Shown piece after piece: positions 1 to 8,493 of a stretch of 36,785 nt of DNA (position 1 is its first letter; the number at the start of each line of letters is the position of its first letter). This DNA comes from Sedimentisphaerales bacterium (GTDB lineage: Bacteria > Planctomycetota > Phycisphaerae > Sedimentisphaerales > Anaerobacaceae): positions 1-36,785 of the forward strand of contig JAFGPS010000127.1 of NCBI GenBank assembly GCA_016936075.1, given 5' to 3'. Under the pieces are notes generated by a model that was not told the DNA's origin, ran no database searches, and saw nothing but the letters and a program-made list of their open reading frames with translations. Both the position numbers and the translations under genes were made by a program.

Positions 1-10
1 GGAATACAAA

Positions 11-277
11 GTGAGTGCTGACATAGATGTTCAAGCAATAGAGAATAAAGTAATCGATATAATTAGTGAGCAGATGGGCGCCGATAAATCGGAAATTACA
101 AAGGAAACCTCATTCATCAATGATTTGAATGCCGACTCTCTGGATACAGTCGAGTTAGTCATGGAATTTGAAGACGAGTTTGACATGAGCATTCCAGATG
201 AGGAAGCCGAGAAAATTCAAACCGTTGGTGCCGCAATCGATTATATCGTAAGTGTAATGCAAACTAAAGGCCAGTAA
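11..277 (+). CDS. acpP: Acyl carrier protein
   Basis: Carries growing acyl chains as thioesters on a phosphopantetheine arm during type II fatty acid synthesis in the cytosol. The 88-residue acidic protein has the classic D-S-L attachment motif, with the modified serine at residue 43, and the conserved helix [10 protein letters not shown] directly after it. Length is normal for the family (about 77-90). It starts at GTG, with a GGA at the very edge of the window as a possible ribosome binding site, so upstream operon members cannot be seen. It lies 17 bases before fabF on the same strand, the standard acpP-fabF arrangement. Identification is secure. Confidence 0.97.
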   Translation: MSADIDVQAIENKVIDIISEQMGADKSEITKETSFINDLNADSLDTVELVMEFEDEFDMSIPDEEAEKIQTVGAAIDYIVSVMQTKGQ

Positions 278-294
278 TAGCGAATAAATTTAGC

Positions 295-1539
295 ATGAAA
301 AAAAGACGAGTAGTTATTACTGGGCTGGGTTGTATTACAACCTTATCAGAAAGTGTAGAAGGTCTTTTCACTGCTTTATGCGAAGGCAAGAGTGGTGTAT
401 CACCTATCGAATCATTCGATACAAGCCAGTACCCAGTGCGTTTCGCAGGCGAAATCAGAGATTTCGATGCCTCAGATTATATTGACCAGCGAGAAATCAA
501 ACGCATGGACCGCTTCACACAGTTTGCGGTAGCTTCAGCTAAGCAGGCAATTGAAGACAGTGGTCTGGACTTTAGTAAAGTCGATGTTTTCCGTACAGGC
601 GTAATTGTCGGTACAGGGATAGGTGGTATCAAGGAAATTGAGGACCAGCATCTCAGACTTGTGCAAAGAGGACCTTCCAAAGTATCACCATTTTGCGTTC
701 CAAGACTTATGGCGAACGCGGCAAGCGGCAATATAGCTATAGCTTATGGCTTGCGAGGTCCAAATTTCTGTGTATCCAGCGCGTGTGCATCAGGTAATCA
801 CGCTATAGGCGAAGCTTATTGTAATATTCTCGCCGGACGTAGTGATATAATGATCACAGGTGGTGCAGAAGCAGCGGTTACACCTGTAGGATTGGCTTCG
901 TTTTGTGCCGCAAGGTCTTTGAGTACGCTTAATGAAAATCCTCAGGCTGCATCAAAACCATTCGATAGAGATAGAGGTGGTTTTGTTCTTGCTGAAGGAG
1001 CTGGAATACTTATCCTGGAAGAAGAAAGTCACGCAAGAAAACGCGGTGCAAAAATATACGCCGAGCTTCTTGGTTATGGAGCTACCGATGACGGTTATCA
1101 CATTACCGCTCCGTTACCAGATGGCGGTGGTGCCGCCAGAACAATGAAGATGGCTCTTGCAGATGCAGAGTTAGATATTGAAAAGATAGATTATATCAAC
1201 GCTCATGGTACAGGGACCGAGCTTAACGACCTTGCCGAAAGTTCAGCTATCCGTACAGTTTTTGGCAGTCATGCTACAAAACTTTCGATTAGTTCAACGA
1301 AAAGCTGCCTTGGCCACTTACTTGGTGCAAGCGGGGCGGTCGAGCTTGTAATCTGTGCAAGGATAATTACTGATTCAATAATACCTCCGACAATTAATCT
1401 TGAAAATCTGGATGAACGTTGCGGTAAAGAAATGAATTTTGTCCCCTTGAAACCTCAGGAAAGAAAAGTGAATTACGCATTAAGCAATTCCTTTGGTTTC
1501 GGTGGCCACAATGCCTGCCTGATTATCGGAAAAATTTAA
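295..1539 (+). CDS. fabF: Beta-ketoacyl-ACP synthase II (KAS II)
   Basis: Condenses malonyl-ACP with an acyl-ACP in the elongation step of fatty acid synthesis. The 414-residue protein has the thiolase-fold Cys-His-His catalytic triad: Cys164 in S-S-A-C-A-S-G, His304 in N-A-H-G-T-G-T and His341 in C-L-G-H-L-L-G-A-S-G. The C-terminal N-S-F-G-F-G-G-H-N motif is present and the length matches FabF. The ATG at 295 has only a weak ribosome binding site; translation may be coupled to acpP just upstream. FabB is excluded by the usual acpP linkage rather than by a decisive residue. An AT-rich gap of about 220 bases follows. Confidence 0.97.
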   Translation: MKKRRVVITGLGCITTLSESVEGLFTALCEGKSGVSPIESFDTSQYPVRFAGEIRDFDASDYIDQREIKRMDRFTQFAVASAKQAIEDSGLDFSKVDVFRTGVIVGTGIGGIKEIEDQHLRLVQRGPSKVSPFCVPRLMANAASGNIAIAYGLRGPNFCVSSACASGNHAIGEAYCNILAGRSDIMITGGAEAAVTPVGLASFCAARSLSTLNENPQAASKPFDRDRGGFVLAEGAGILILEEESHARKRGAKIYAELLGYGATDDGYHITAPLPDGGGAARTMKMALADAELDIEKIDYINAHGTGTELNDLAESSAIRTVFGSHATKLSISSTKSCLGHLLGASGAVELVICARIITDSIIPPTINLENLDERCGKEMNFVPLKPQERKVNYALSNSFGFGGHNACLIIGKI

Positions 1540-1681
1540 GAGATTAAATTCTGTACTAATAAGCAGGTATATATCGGATAATTTATGTTTTTTAAAAAGA
1601 ACTAAATAATTATTTGATAATTTTAAATATATTCCTTATATTAAAGGCTATCCTGGGAAATTTACTAATAATATTTTTTAT

Positions 1682-1710
1682 TTGATTATCTTAGTTTCTT
1701 TGCTTATATA
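1682..1710 (+). promoter_or_regulatory. Possible sigma-70 type promoter for the barrel protein
   Basis: TTGATT (1682-1687), 17 bases, then TATATA (1705-1710), about 50 bases before the barrel-protein gene. The spacing is ideal, but the surroundings are AT-rich, so chance matches are likely. Confidence 0.35.
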
Positions 1711-1760
1711 CAAAATGGTTTTGAAAATGAATTATTTTAAGTTTTAAAAGGAGCAATATT

Positions 1761-2519
1761 ATGAGATTAAGAATTATTACGGTGGGATTGTTTATAGTAT
1801 TTTTTTCATCGAGCGTTTATGCTTTAACAGGACCGGCAACGGCACAGCTTGATAAAGGGCAGTGGTCTATCAGCGGCAATTACTTTTATAGCAGTCAGGA
1901 TATGGACAAAGTAAAAGTAAAGGAAAACGACGGAGATATATACAATCTTACAATTTCTGACTGGAATATGAATCGTTATTATGCTCAACTAAATTATGGA
2001 ATTAATGATAACCTGCAAGTATTTGGCCGATTGGGTATGTTCGATATTAAAGCACAATATAAAGTAATTGGCTCACAATCTTTTGGCGGTGTAAATTTTG
2101 ATAATGATATTTTTTATGGCCTCGGTTTAAAATACACATTTGCAGAAGACGAAACAACTGACTGGGGCGCAGCATTTAACATCAATATGTTAAATGCCAG
2201 TGCCACTGAAAAATACAATGCCGGAACACAGGAAATGAATGTTGATGTTGATTGCATGGAATATGTATTCGTTATTGGCCCGACGATAGATATGGATAGT
2301 TGGAATCTTTATGGCGGAGCGCTTTGCAGTATGCTTTCTATAGATCACGATCATAAAGATACCCAGGGTGACAAGGGTAGCGGAGATAACGAAACTGTTA
2401 GTATTGGCGGTTATATTGGAGCGCAGTTTGACATTTCAGATAACTATATTATGTCGATGGAACTACAGGCAACTGATAATGGCTGGGGTATCGGAGCAGG
2501 TATAGAAATACCCTTCTAA
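1761..2519 (+). CDS. Putative outer-membrane beta-barrel protein
   Basis: A 252-residue protein with a clear Sec signal peptide (residues 1-21, ending V-Y-A). Beyond it there are no further hydrophobic helices. The body alternates polar and aromatic or hydrophobic residues in short strands, and the protein ends in strand-like G-I-E-I-P-F with a C-terminal Phe, which is typical of outer-membrane barrels recognised by the BAM machinery. The strand periodicity resembles OmpW/OprF-like small barrels, but I cannot name a family. A good ribosome binding site (AAGGAG) lies 8 bases before the ATG. It is a single-gene unit closed by a strong terminator. Substrate or role is unknown. Confidence 0.75.
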   Translation: MRLRIITVGLFIVFFSSSVYALTGPATAQLDKGQWSISGNYFYSSQDMDKVKVKENDGDIYNLTISDWNMNRYYAQLNYGINDNLQVFGRLGMFDIKAQYKVIGSQSFGGVNFDNDIFYGLGLKYTFAEDETTDWGAAFNINMLNASATEKYNAGTQEMNVDVDCMEYVFVIGPTIDMDSWNLYGGALCSMLSIDHDHKDTQGDKGSGDNETVSIGGYIGAQFDISDNYIMSMELQATDNGWGIGAGIEIPF

Positions 2520-2547
2520 ACGGTATCAATAATAAAAAAAGTTCTAT

Positions 2548-2583
2548 AAGGAGACTGTGATTAGGTTTACAGTCTCCTTTTTT
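2548..2583 (+). terminator. Rho-independent terminator after the barrel protein
   Basis: A perfect 11-bp stem (2548-2558 with 2569-2579), a 10-base loop and a T run to 2583. An A-rich stretch on the other flank means it may also stop the convergent methyltransferase transcript. Confidence 0.9.
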
Positions 2584-2619
2584 AGTGTGAATATAAAAAA
2601 ACTATATTTTGAGAACAGT

Positions 2620-3273
2620 TTAAGTGATTTTCTTTGCGGTATATGTTTTTAGCCGCATGGATTGATTATTTTCTTTATGTCCAGGCACCATAAATTCAAC
2701 TTGTTTCATCAATACAAAATTTGTATCCTCTAAAAGTTTCTCGATTTCTTCTGAACTATAACGAAACATCGTTGTTTTAGAATTCTCATGCTCTACATTG
2801 AAAGTATGTTCTTCATTATTTTTTCTATCTGCTGCGATAAAAGTAAAAGTGCCGTTTTTTTTCAGAATCCTTGAAGTTTCGCTGAAGACTGGCGATAAAT
2901 CATCGAAGTGATTCAGCACTCCTACACAAACAGCATGATCAAACATTTCATCAGAATAAGGATAAGGTATGACTTTAAGGTCGTGTTGTTGCAGGTCTTC
3001 AGTGAATCCTTTTTTACGACACACTTCCAGCATGTCCACTGAAAGGTCCATGCCGCAAACGCGCAGCCCCGCTTTATGAAATAGAATGGAACCAAGCCCT
3101 GTTCCGATACCAATATCGAGAACTAACTGGCCGGATTTGATAAATTGATATACCATACCAAATACAATGTCCGGCCCGCGCCAACCTTGAGTTTCTTTCA
3201 TCTGGTCATATTGCTCTGCCGTTTTGTAGTATTTTTCGACTAATGATTTATTGCTATTGTTTTCAGAACACAT
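2620..3273 (-). CDS. Class I SAM-dependent methyltransferase
   Basis: A 217-residue cytosolic protein with the Rossmann-like methyltransferase fold of the Methyltransf_11/25 type. Motif I is V-L-D-I-G-I-G-T-G near residues 53-61, motif II ends in an acidic G-M-D-L-S-V-D, and motif IV is A-V-C-V-G-V-L-N-H-F followed by a helix ending in R-I-L-K-K-N-G-T. The substrate cannot be inferred: the family spans small molecules, quinones and lipids, and the neighbours give no clue. It is transcribed alone, convergent with the barrel-protein gene and divergent from the first sigma module. The ribosome binding site (GAGAG) is weak. Confidence 0.88.
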   Translation of the reverse strand: MCSENNSNKSLVEKYYKTAEQYDQMKETQGWRGPDIVFGMVYQFIKSGQLVLDIGIGTGLGSILFHKAGLRVCGMDLSVDMLEVCRKKGFTEDLQQHDLKVIPYPYSDEMFDHAVCVGVLNHFDDLSPVFSETSRILKKNGTFTFIAADRKNNEEHTFNVEHENSKTTMFRYSSEEIEKLLEDTNFVLMKQVEFMVPGHKENNQSMRLKTYTAKKIT

Positions 3274-3365
3274 CTATTTAAATCTCTCTGTAATAAATAT
3301 TAATCAATTGTTATATATTATTATCAGTTGTATTATTATTTTTAAAGGAGAAAATCACTTTTTTT

Positions 3366-3425
3366 TAGAGTAAATTATGCGCATTGGACGTCATATATGT
3401 ACAATCGGTTGTTCTGATATCAGAA
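3366..3425 (+). promoter_or_regulatory. Leader of the first sigma module: AGAC-like box plus 14-bp palindrome
   Basis: The stretch TAGAGTAAATTATG (3366-3379) resembles the TAGACTAAAATG box found before two other sigma genes at a similar distance from the start codon. Downstream, 3412-3425 is a perfect 14-bp palindrome (TTCTGATATCAGAA), 13 bases before the ATG, so it is a possible operator. Inference only. Confidence 0.35.
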
Positions 3426-3438
3426 AAGTGAATTTTAG

Positions 3439-3984
3439 ATGTTCGAAGATAAAATACTATTGTGGAAATTTAAGAGTCGCGGCAAAGACGCTTTACGGGC
3501 CATATATGATAAGTACGCCGACGATTTGCTCAATCTTGCAGCTAATCTGCTCAATGATCCCTCAGCCGCTGAGGATGTCGTACAGGATGTTTTTGTTACT
3601 CTTGCTCAATCAGCGGACAAGATAAATTTGAGAGAGAATTTAAAAGGTTATTTACTAACTTGTGTCGCAAATCGCTCGCATGATTGCAGCCGTAAGAGTG
3701 TTCGTCATAAAAATGCTTTAGGAAAACAAAAAGAACGAATACAGGCAGAATCAATCAATCCTGTGCAAACAGTGATATGCCTTGAAGAGCTTGAGAAACT
3801 TAGCTGCGCGATGACTGAACTTCCATATGAGCAGAGAGAAGTAATTGTACTTCGTTTGCATAGTAATCTGAAATTCAAACAAATAGCGAAAATTAGAAAC
3901 GTTTCGATAAAAACAGTTCAAAGCCAATACAGATATGGCTTAGAGAAACTGCGGTCAATGATGAATAGTGAGGTAAAAAAATGA
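3439..3984 (+). CDS. ECF RNA polymerase sigma factor (type A), module 1
   Basis: A 181-residue sigma-70 family protein of the two-domain ECF size. Region 2 spans roughly residues 20-85, with L-L-N-D-P-S-A-A-E-D-V-V-Q-D-V-F marking the core-binding and -10 helices. Region 4 spans about 120-175, with the helix-turn-helix F-K-Q-I-A-K-I-R-N-V-S-I-K-T-V-Q-S. Its sequence groups with the sigma genes at 15862 and 19418 (type A here: L-x-W-[KR]-F-K start and V-Q-S-x-Y-R-Y-G-[LI]-E-K-L end). The stop overlaps the partner gene start as ATGA, implying translational coupling and stoichiometric synthesis with its likely membrane regulator. Confidence 0.92.
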   Translation: MFEDKILLWKFKSRGKDALRAIYDKYADDLLNLAANLLNDPSAAEDVVQDVFVTLAQSADKINLRENLKGYLLTCVANRSHDCSRKSVRHKNALGKQKERIQAESINPVQTVICLEELEKLSCAMTELPYEQREVIVLRLHSNLKFKQIAKIRNVSIKTVQSQYRYGLEKLRSMMNSEVKK

Positions 3985-5711
3985 GACCGTCAGAAGATAT
4001 AGAAAATCTTGTAAAAAAGAATCGTTATAAATTCAGCTATGAAACACGTGAAAAAGTATTCGAAAACGTGCTTGAAGAGATTGAAAAAAATAAAAAACAA
4101 GAAGCTGGTGTCCAAACACCTGCTTTATGGAGAATAATCATGAAAAGTTCAGCATCAAAATTAGTCTCAGCAGCGGCAGTGATAATTATAGCAATATTTG
4201 CAGGTATGCACTTTACGGGAAATCCATTTGGTGCTACATATACTTTTGCAGATATATTAAAGCCTATCCTTAATGCTCAAACAGTAGAATTTGATATTAT
4301 TATTGGTGATGAAGAAACGGGAGTAAAAATCCACGATATTGTAAAAGGCTCGAGAATCAGGCGAACTACCGAAGGTATTAATCAAGCGTTTATTATTGAT
4401 TTTGAATCATCAAAAATGTTAACACTGGAAACTAAATCCCAGACGGCTATTTTAATTGATTTGAATAATTTAGGTCAGGTTCCAGAAAATTATTTTGACA
4501 GGCTCAAGGATATTGTACAAGTATTGGAAAGCGATCCGAATTTTGTCATTGAAGAATTAGGCGAAATGGAAATTGAAGGCCAGCAGTCAGTAGGATTTAT
4601 TGCCTCAAGTCCGGAAGCTGAAATTATAATATGGGCAGATTCTGAGACTGGCTTGCCTGTTAGAATTGAGCAGGACGAGAAACAATTCAAAAGTATATGC
4701 AAGAACTTTAAATTTAATCTTCAATTAGATGATTCACTATTCAGTATGGATATTCCTGAAGGTTATTCTCTGGCAGAAATTAATATAGATTTGAAGGCCG
4801 GGTCCGAGACGGAGTTTATTGAAGGATTAGGTCTGTATGCTGAGATATTTAATGATGGAGTTTTTCCTGAAGATATTTCAGTCGAATCTTTTGTCAAGAA
4901 TAGCCAAAAAATTGGGCGCACTCTTTCCAGGCTCGATATGAGCGATTCTGAAAAATTGGCAATCAGTAACAAATTATCTCGGTTCATAATGTTTATTCGC
5001 TTTTTCGAAGGGGAAGGAAAATGGCACTACGCCGGAGTTAGAGTAGAGATGGGAGATGCAGAAAAGGCTATATTCTGGTATAAACCAAAAGAATCACAAA
5101 CATGGCGTGTAGTTTATGGTGATTTGTCAGTTCAGGATGTCTCTGAAGAAGATTTACCGGAAACGGAGCTATCAGATTTGCAAAGTAAAATTCTTGAATC
5201 TTCGAAACAATGGGAAGATATTGCCTTTACCGGTACGGAAATTGATAGTTGGTACGTTACTTCTCCTGAGAAAATCGTAGCGTATTCCAATATTACATTA
5301 ACGAAAATATCACAAGATGCCAATGTTATGTACATCAAGCTTCCATACGCCAGCGCAACTTTAGATAGTGTAATACTTAATGATGAGCAGATACCGTTCG
5401 GAAAGATAATAGATGACCGTTATGAATTATTTCTGCCAATTTCGGAATTACAGAAAGGAACTTCGATAGTAGAATGTGCATGGTCGCTACCATTAGAGAC
5501 ACTTAAAACAGAGGATGGCGGATATAGAACAAAGCTACAGGGATTGATCCCTGTAGAGAGTTTTGAACTTTCGACGGTTCTTGAGCCGGGCTGCGGTTTT
5601 GAACATTCATTGGATCCATCAAAAAGTCAGGTAAATTACTTTAAGACAAGCTCATTCTTTTCCTTGTCTGAAAGTGGTTCGTGTGGATTTTTAATGAAAA
5701 AGATAGAATAA
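3981..5711 (+). CDS. Sigma-linked single-pass membrane partner (putative anti-sigma), long form
   Basis: A 576-residue protein, probably the membrane regulator of the sigma factor it overlaps. It has a cytosolic head (residues 1-53), a transmembrane segment near 58-75 and a large extracytoplasmic part. The first 200 extracytoplasmic residues resemble the LolA/LppX-like fold often attached to Planctomycete anti-sigma proteins (inferred from pattern, with an S-x-x-x-x-W-A-D-S-E-T-G-L-P-V-R type strand turn). Unlike the four tandem partners it carries an extra C-terminal region of about 300 residues and has no second transmembrane helix. The head (M-R-P-S-E-D-I-x-x-L) is of the type-A class. An internal GGAGA-N6-ATG occurs at residue 54. 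Confidence 0.7.
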   Translation: MRPSEDIENLVKKNRYKFSYETREKVFENVLEEIEKNKKQEAGVQTPALWRIIMKSSASKLVSAAAVIIIAIFAGMHFTGNPFGATYTFADILKPILNAQTVEFDIIIGDEETGVKIHDIVKGSRIRRTTEGINQAFIIDFESSKMLTLETKSQTAILIDLNNLGQVPENYFDRLKDIVQVLESDPNFVIEELGEMEIEGQQSVGFIASSPEAEIIIWADSETGLPVRIEQDEKQFKSICKNFKFNLQLDDSLFSMDIPEGYSLAEINIDLKAGSETEFIEGLGLYAEIFNDGVFPEDISVESFVKNSQKIGRTLSRLDMSDSEKLAISNKLSRFIMFIRFFEGEGKWHYAGVRVEMGDAEKAIFWYKPKESQTWRVVYGDLSVQDVSEEDLPETELSDLQSKILESSKQWEDIAFTGTEIDSWYVTSPEKIVAYSNITLTKISQDANVMYIKLPYASATLDSVILNDEQIPFGKIIDDRYELFLPISELQKGTSIVECAWSLPLETLKTEDGGYRTKLQGLIPVESFELSTVLEPGCGFEHSLDPSKSQVNYFKTSSFFSLSESGSCGFLMKKIE

Positions 5712-5738
5712 CTTGCAAAAAAGACAACAGAAGTCAAC

Positions 5739-5767
5739 GAGCCGGTTTTATTTATACTGGCTCAATT
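5739..5767 (+). terminator. Probable terminator after module 1
   Basis: An 8-bp stem with one G-T pair (5739-5746 with 5756-5763), followed by AATTTT. It overlaps the 3' end of tilS on the opposite strand, so the two genes share this end. Confidence 0.5.
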
Positions 5768-7193
5768 TTAATTGCAGGATTTTTCTGGTTTCTGATGTGA
5801 CTTTAGTTTGTTCACTTGCACGGATAGGGCATAACCAGATAATTTTTTCTGAATCAGTTATAACAAGTGTTTTGCTTCGAGCTTCTTCGGTGACATGTTG
5901 AGCGGTAAGAAATTTGCCAATCTTCTTTTCTTTATTTTGACCAAACGGGACGAATCTGTCGCCATCTTTTCGTAAGCGTACAAATAAAGGCTCTTTGATT
6001 TTATCGAAATCGAAGCATTCGGTCTCAGGAGTTTTGGATTTAAGGAAATTCTTTAAATCGACTTGCTCTTTTTCAATAATGGAAGTCTGGATTGTAAATT
6101 CTTTGAATGTTGTTGAGCCTGAAATCGAAATCTCCACAGATTGGAACTGGTTGAGATTAGATGAATCTGGTGGGGCAAATCCCACCCTACGAAGTTTAAA
6201 AACTATATTTTGGTATTCTACATGGACATTGAATCTGTTTGGTAACTGGATTGTTTTACCAGTATAACCTTGTTTAATAAGTTCCATGATTCTTTCATAA
6301 TGCTCAGAAGTTAAATCTCTTTCGCCGGAACCTAATGCTATTAAGGCTCTACGAATTAACTTGAGTTGTACTGGTTGTAATTGAGTTGAAATGATATTTT
6401 TTTTCAAAATTATTTTATCATTATTGCATATTGAAACTTCCGGCCAGAGTGCATCTGCTTTTATGCAAATCTGCTTGTGAAGGCTTTCTGCTTTTTGGGA
6501 TAATTCTGTTAATTGTTCTACAAGTGAATATTTACATTTTTCCTGTAGAGCCGGCAATAGTTTGTGCCTGATATGATTCCGGGTATATATAAATTCTGCG
6601 TTAGTATAATCTTCGTGCCAATTGATATTATTCTGTCTTAAATATTGAATTATATCTTCTCTTGTAACACATAAAAGCGGCCTGATAAAAGAAATCTTGT
6701 CTTGGAATTTGCGTACAGGCCATATTCCCGCAAGGCCGCGAAAACCTGTGCCGCGAAGTATTCTGTGTATAATTGTCTCGGCGTTATCGTTTTTTTGATG
6801 TCCCGTTGCAATCCAGTTACATTTATTTGTTTTGGCGATTTCTGTAAGGTTTTCAATTCTCAATTTACGAGCGGCGGTTTCTATAGAAAGTTTATTGTCA
6901 CTTGCATATTTTCTGATATCGAGACGTTTTGTTATTACTGGAATATTTAATTTTTGTGCCTGCGAAAATACAAACTCTTCGTCATTATCTGCATCATCTC
7001 TTAACTGGTGATTTATATGGGCGCAGTATAAATCAAAACGAAAAATGTCCTGAGATGTAATTGTATGAAGAGCATGAAGCAGGGCAATTGAATCGGCTCC
7101 GCCTGAAACAGCAAGCAGTATGTTGACCTTTGAAATTGGAAATTCAATGGTTCCTAAAAAAACAGCTACTTTTTTTTCAAACTCAAGCAACAT
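5748..7193 (-). CDS. tilS: tRNA(Ile)-lysidine synthetase
   Basis: Attaches lysine to C34 of the CAU anticodon of a minor tRNA-Ile, converting its codon specificity from AUG to AUA; essential in most bacteria. The ATP pyrophosphatase P-loop S-G-G-A-D-S lies at residues 30-35. It is followed by the family motif A-A-R-K-L-R and by A-T-G-H-Q-K-N-D-N-A-E-T, then the R-P-L-L segment and a C-terminal substrate-binding domain ending R-K-D-G-D-R-F-x-P-F-G. At 481 residues it is a long-form TilS like that of E. coli. It starts 95 bases downstream of the TPR-like lipoprotein gene but is separated from it by a strong terminator. Confidence 0.95.
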   Translation of the reverse strand: MLLEFEKKVAVFLGTIEFPISKVNILLAVSGGADSIALLHALHTITSQDIFRFDLYCAHINHQLRDDADNDEEFVFSQAQKLNIPVITKRLDIRKYASDNKLSIETAARKLRIENLTEIAKTNKCNWIATGHQKNDNAETIIHRILRGTGFRGLAGIWPVRKFQDKISFIRPLLCVTREDIIQYLRQNNINWHEDYTNAEFIYTRNHIRHKLLPALQEKCKYSLVEQLTELSQKAESLHKQICIKADALWPEVSICNNDKIILKKNIISTQLQPVQLKLIRRALIALGSGERDLTSEHYERIMELIKQGYTGKTIQLPNRFNVHVEYQNIVFKLRRVGFAPPDSSNLNQFQSVEISISGSTTFKEFTIQTSIIEKEQVDLKNFLKSKTPETECFDFDKIKEPLFVRLRKDGDRFVPFGQNKEKKIGKFLTAQHVTEEARSKTLVITDSEKIIWLCPIRASEQTKVTSETRKILQLKLSQYK

Positions 7194-7211
7194 TACTTTC
7201 CAATATTTAAT

Positions 7212-7243
7212 AAAAAAGCGGACCTGATTTTATTCAGGTCCGC
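7212..7243 (-). terminator. Rho-independent terminator between the lipoprotein gene and tilS
   Basis: A perfect 10-bp GC-rich stem (7218-7227 with 7234-7243) and a 6-base loop. On the minus strand a run of six T follows (7217-7212). It should separate the lipoprotein transcript from tilS. Confidence 0.9.
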
Positions 7244-7288
7244 GAACAAACTGTAGTATGAAAAACTTTGACAAGTATCAAGACCAAA

Positions 7289-8080
7289 TTACGGTTCAAC
7301 TGTTTTTTCTAAGGCCTTAACTCTTTCTTCTGCATTTTTTACTAACTCATAGAATTTATTAGACCTTGGTCCTTCGATTTCAATTCCCTGGCGATAGAGC
7401 GGCAAAGCTTCGGCATAGTTGTGCATGTATTTATCGAGAATACGAGCTGCTTTCAATCTTGCTGGATAACTGTTATCAGGATTCCATTTGAAGACGGCTT
7501 TATAGAAATCCAGAGCGTCTGAATAATCACCTAACTTTTCCAGAATATCACCGGCTTCATATGCGGAATCGTCAATTTTATCACTTTTTCTATATGTTTT
7601 AATTAACTGTTTGAATTTATTTAAAGCAGACCTGGCTAAATTCTTGTCCATAAAAGCTAATGAATACTTTTCTGCATTCTTTTTGTCCATCATTGCACTA
7701 TCATAAAGAAGGTCTGCATCAACTATCTGGGTCGTTGGCTCAAGTCCTTCTACAAGAAGCACATTAAAATAATCATATTGGGTCATGGTATTCAATGCAT
7801 AAAGCTCTGCTTTAGCATTATTGTACTTTTCATTATTGCCAGCTTTAGAATAAAAATCTACGAGTGCTTCCATGTATTGCTTATATTCTGTCCTGCTTTT
7901 TTCTACTAAGTCCACGATATCCATTTCACCTGCATTTGCACTAACAAACATGCCGGGGTAGTACGTTGCATTACTTGTTCGAAAAGGTAACGCTCCATTT
8001 GAGTTATTATTAGGACTTTGACAACTCAGGGAGATGAACATTAATGAGATAATTGCTGCTATACTAATTTTTCTTGCCAT
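7289..8080 (-). CDS. TPR-like lipoprotein, possibly BamD/YfiO-like
   Basis: A 263-residue exported lipoprotein. The signal peptide ends in a lipobox I-S-L-S-C with the acylated cysteine at residue 20. The C-terminal half has helical repeats resembling tetratricopeptide units, for example D-D-S-A-Y-E-A-G-D-I-L-E-K-L-G-D-Y-S-D-A-L and a second unit about 40 residues on containing N-Y-A-E-A-L-P-L-Y. Such proteins usually scaffold envelope complexes. A BamD-like role is possible, but the N-terminal half does not clearly fit it. The ribosome binding site (AAAGGAGG) is strong. It is a single-gene unit with its own terminator. Confidence 0.7.
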   Translation of the reverse strand: MARKISIAAIISLMFISLSCQSPNNNSNGALPFRTSNATYYPGMFVSANAGEMDIVDLVEKSRTEYKQYMEALVDFYSKAGNNEKYNNAKAELYALNTMTQYDYFNVLLVEGLEPTTQIVDADLLYDSAMMDKKNAEKYSLAFMDKNLARSALNKFKQLIKTYRKSDKIDDSAYEAGDILEKLGDYSDALDFYKAVFKWNPDNSYPARLKAARILDKYMHNYAEALPLYRQGIEIEGPRSNKFYELVKNAEERVKALEKTVEP

Positions 8081-8327
8081 AATGGCCTCCTTTCAACATA
8101 AATTAATCCCAAAGGGTTATTTCACAAATTATTTATTATCAATTATCAATTTAAGAGCAATTCGTCAAGTACAAACAGGCAAAAATTTAACTTAAACTGG
8201 TGAATTTATTTGTTATAGGGGAAATTTGCCAAATTTTGGCGGAATTGGTTATTAAAATTGGTATCCTATAAAAAAACAGGGAAAAGTCCGAATAACTTTA
8301 ATTATACTGTTATGAGTAAAAAAGGAT

Positions 8328-8356
8328 TTGACTTTTATTGTCGGTTAAGTTATAAT
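8328..8356 (+). promoter_or_regulatory. Strong sigma-70 type promoter for the DUF1573 lipoprotein
   Basis: TTGACT (8328-8333), exactly 17 bases, then TATAAT (8351-8356). Initiation near 8363 would give a leader of about 130 bases before the start codon at 8494, long enough to hold regulation. Confidence 0.75.
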
Positions 8357-8376
8357 GCTATCATAATCAGGGGGGT

Positions 8377-8427
8377 ATGACCATGGAGGTGGGCATCTTT
8401 GTTACAAATTTTGAGATGTTCTATTAG
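8377..8427 (+). CDS. Possible 16-codon leader peptide
   Basis: An ATG at 8377 preceded immediately by a G-rich tract (AGGGGGGT) that could act as a ribosome binding site. It encodes 16 residues ending F-E-M-F-Y before TAG. It sits inside the predicted leader of the DUF1573 transcript, 66 bases before that gene. No known attenuator peptide is recognised, and chance occurrence is quite possible. Confidence 0.2.
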   Translation: MTMEVGIFVTNFEMFY

Positions 8428-8493
8428 TCAAAGTAAATATCCCGGTAAATTGGCGAATAAAAAATATTATCTAAATGATTAGGGAATATTATA

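Larger units (their letters stand above)
8081..8493. other. 413-base intergenic region between divergent lipoprotein genes
   Basis: It holds the ribosome binding site of the minus-strand lipoprotein gene (8082-8095), an AT-rich core, a 13-base inverted repeat centred on 8234 (GCCAAA / TTTGGC), a consensus promoter (8328-8356) and a possible 16-codon leader peptide (8377-8427) before the DUF1573 gene. I see no RNA gene in it. Confidence 0.6.

Noticed and set aside
3377..3625. 82-codon frame overlapping the start of the first sigma gene
   Set aside because: It overlaps sigma region 2 in another frame and would cover the promoter-like box; no family resemblance.
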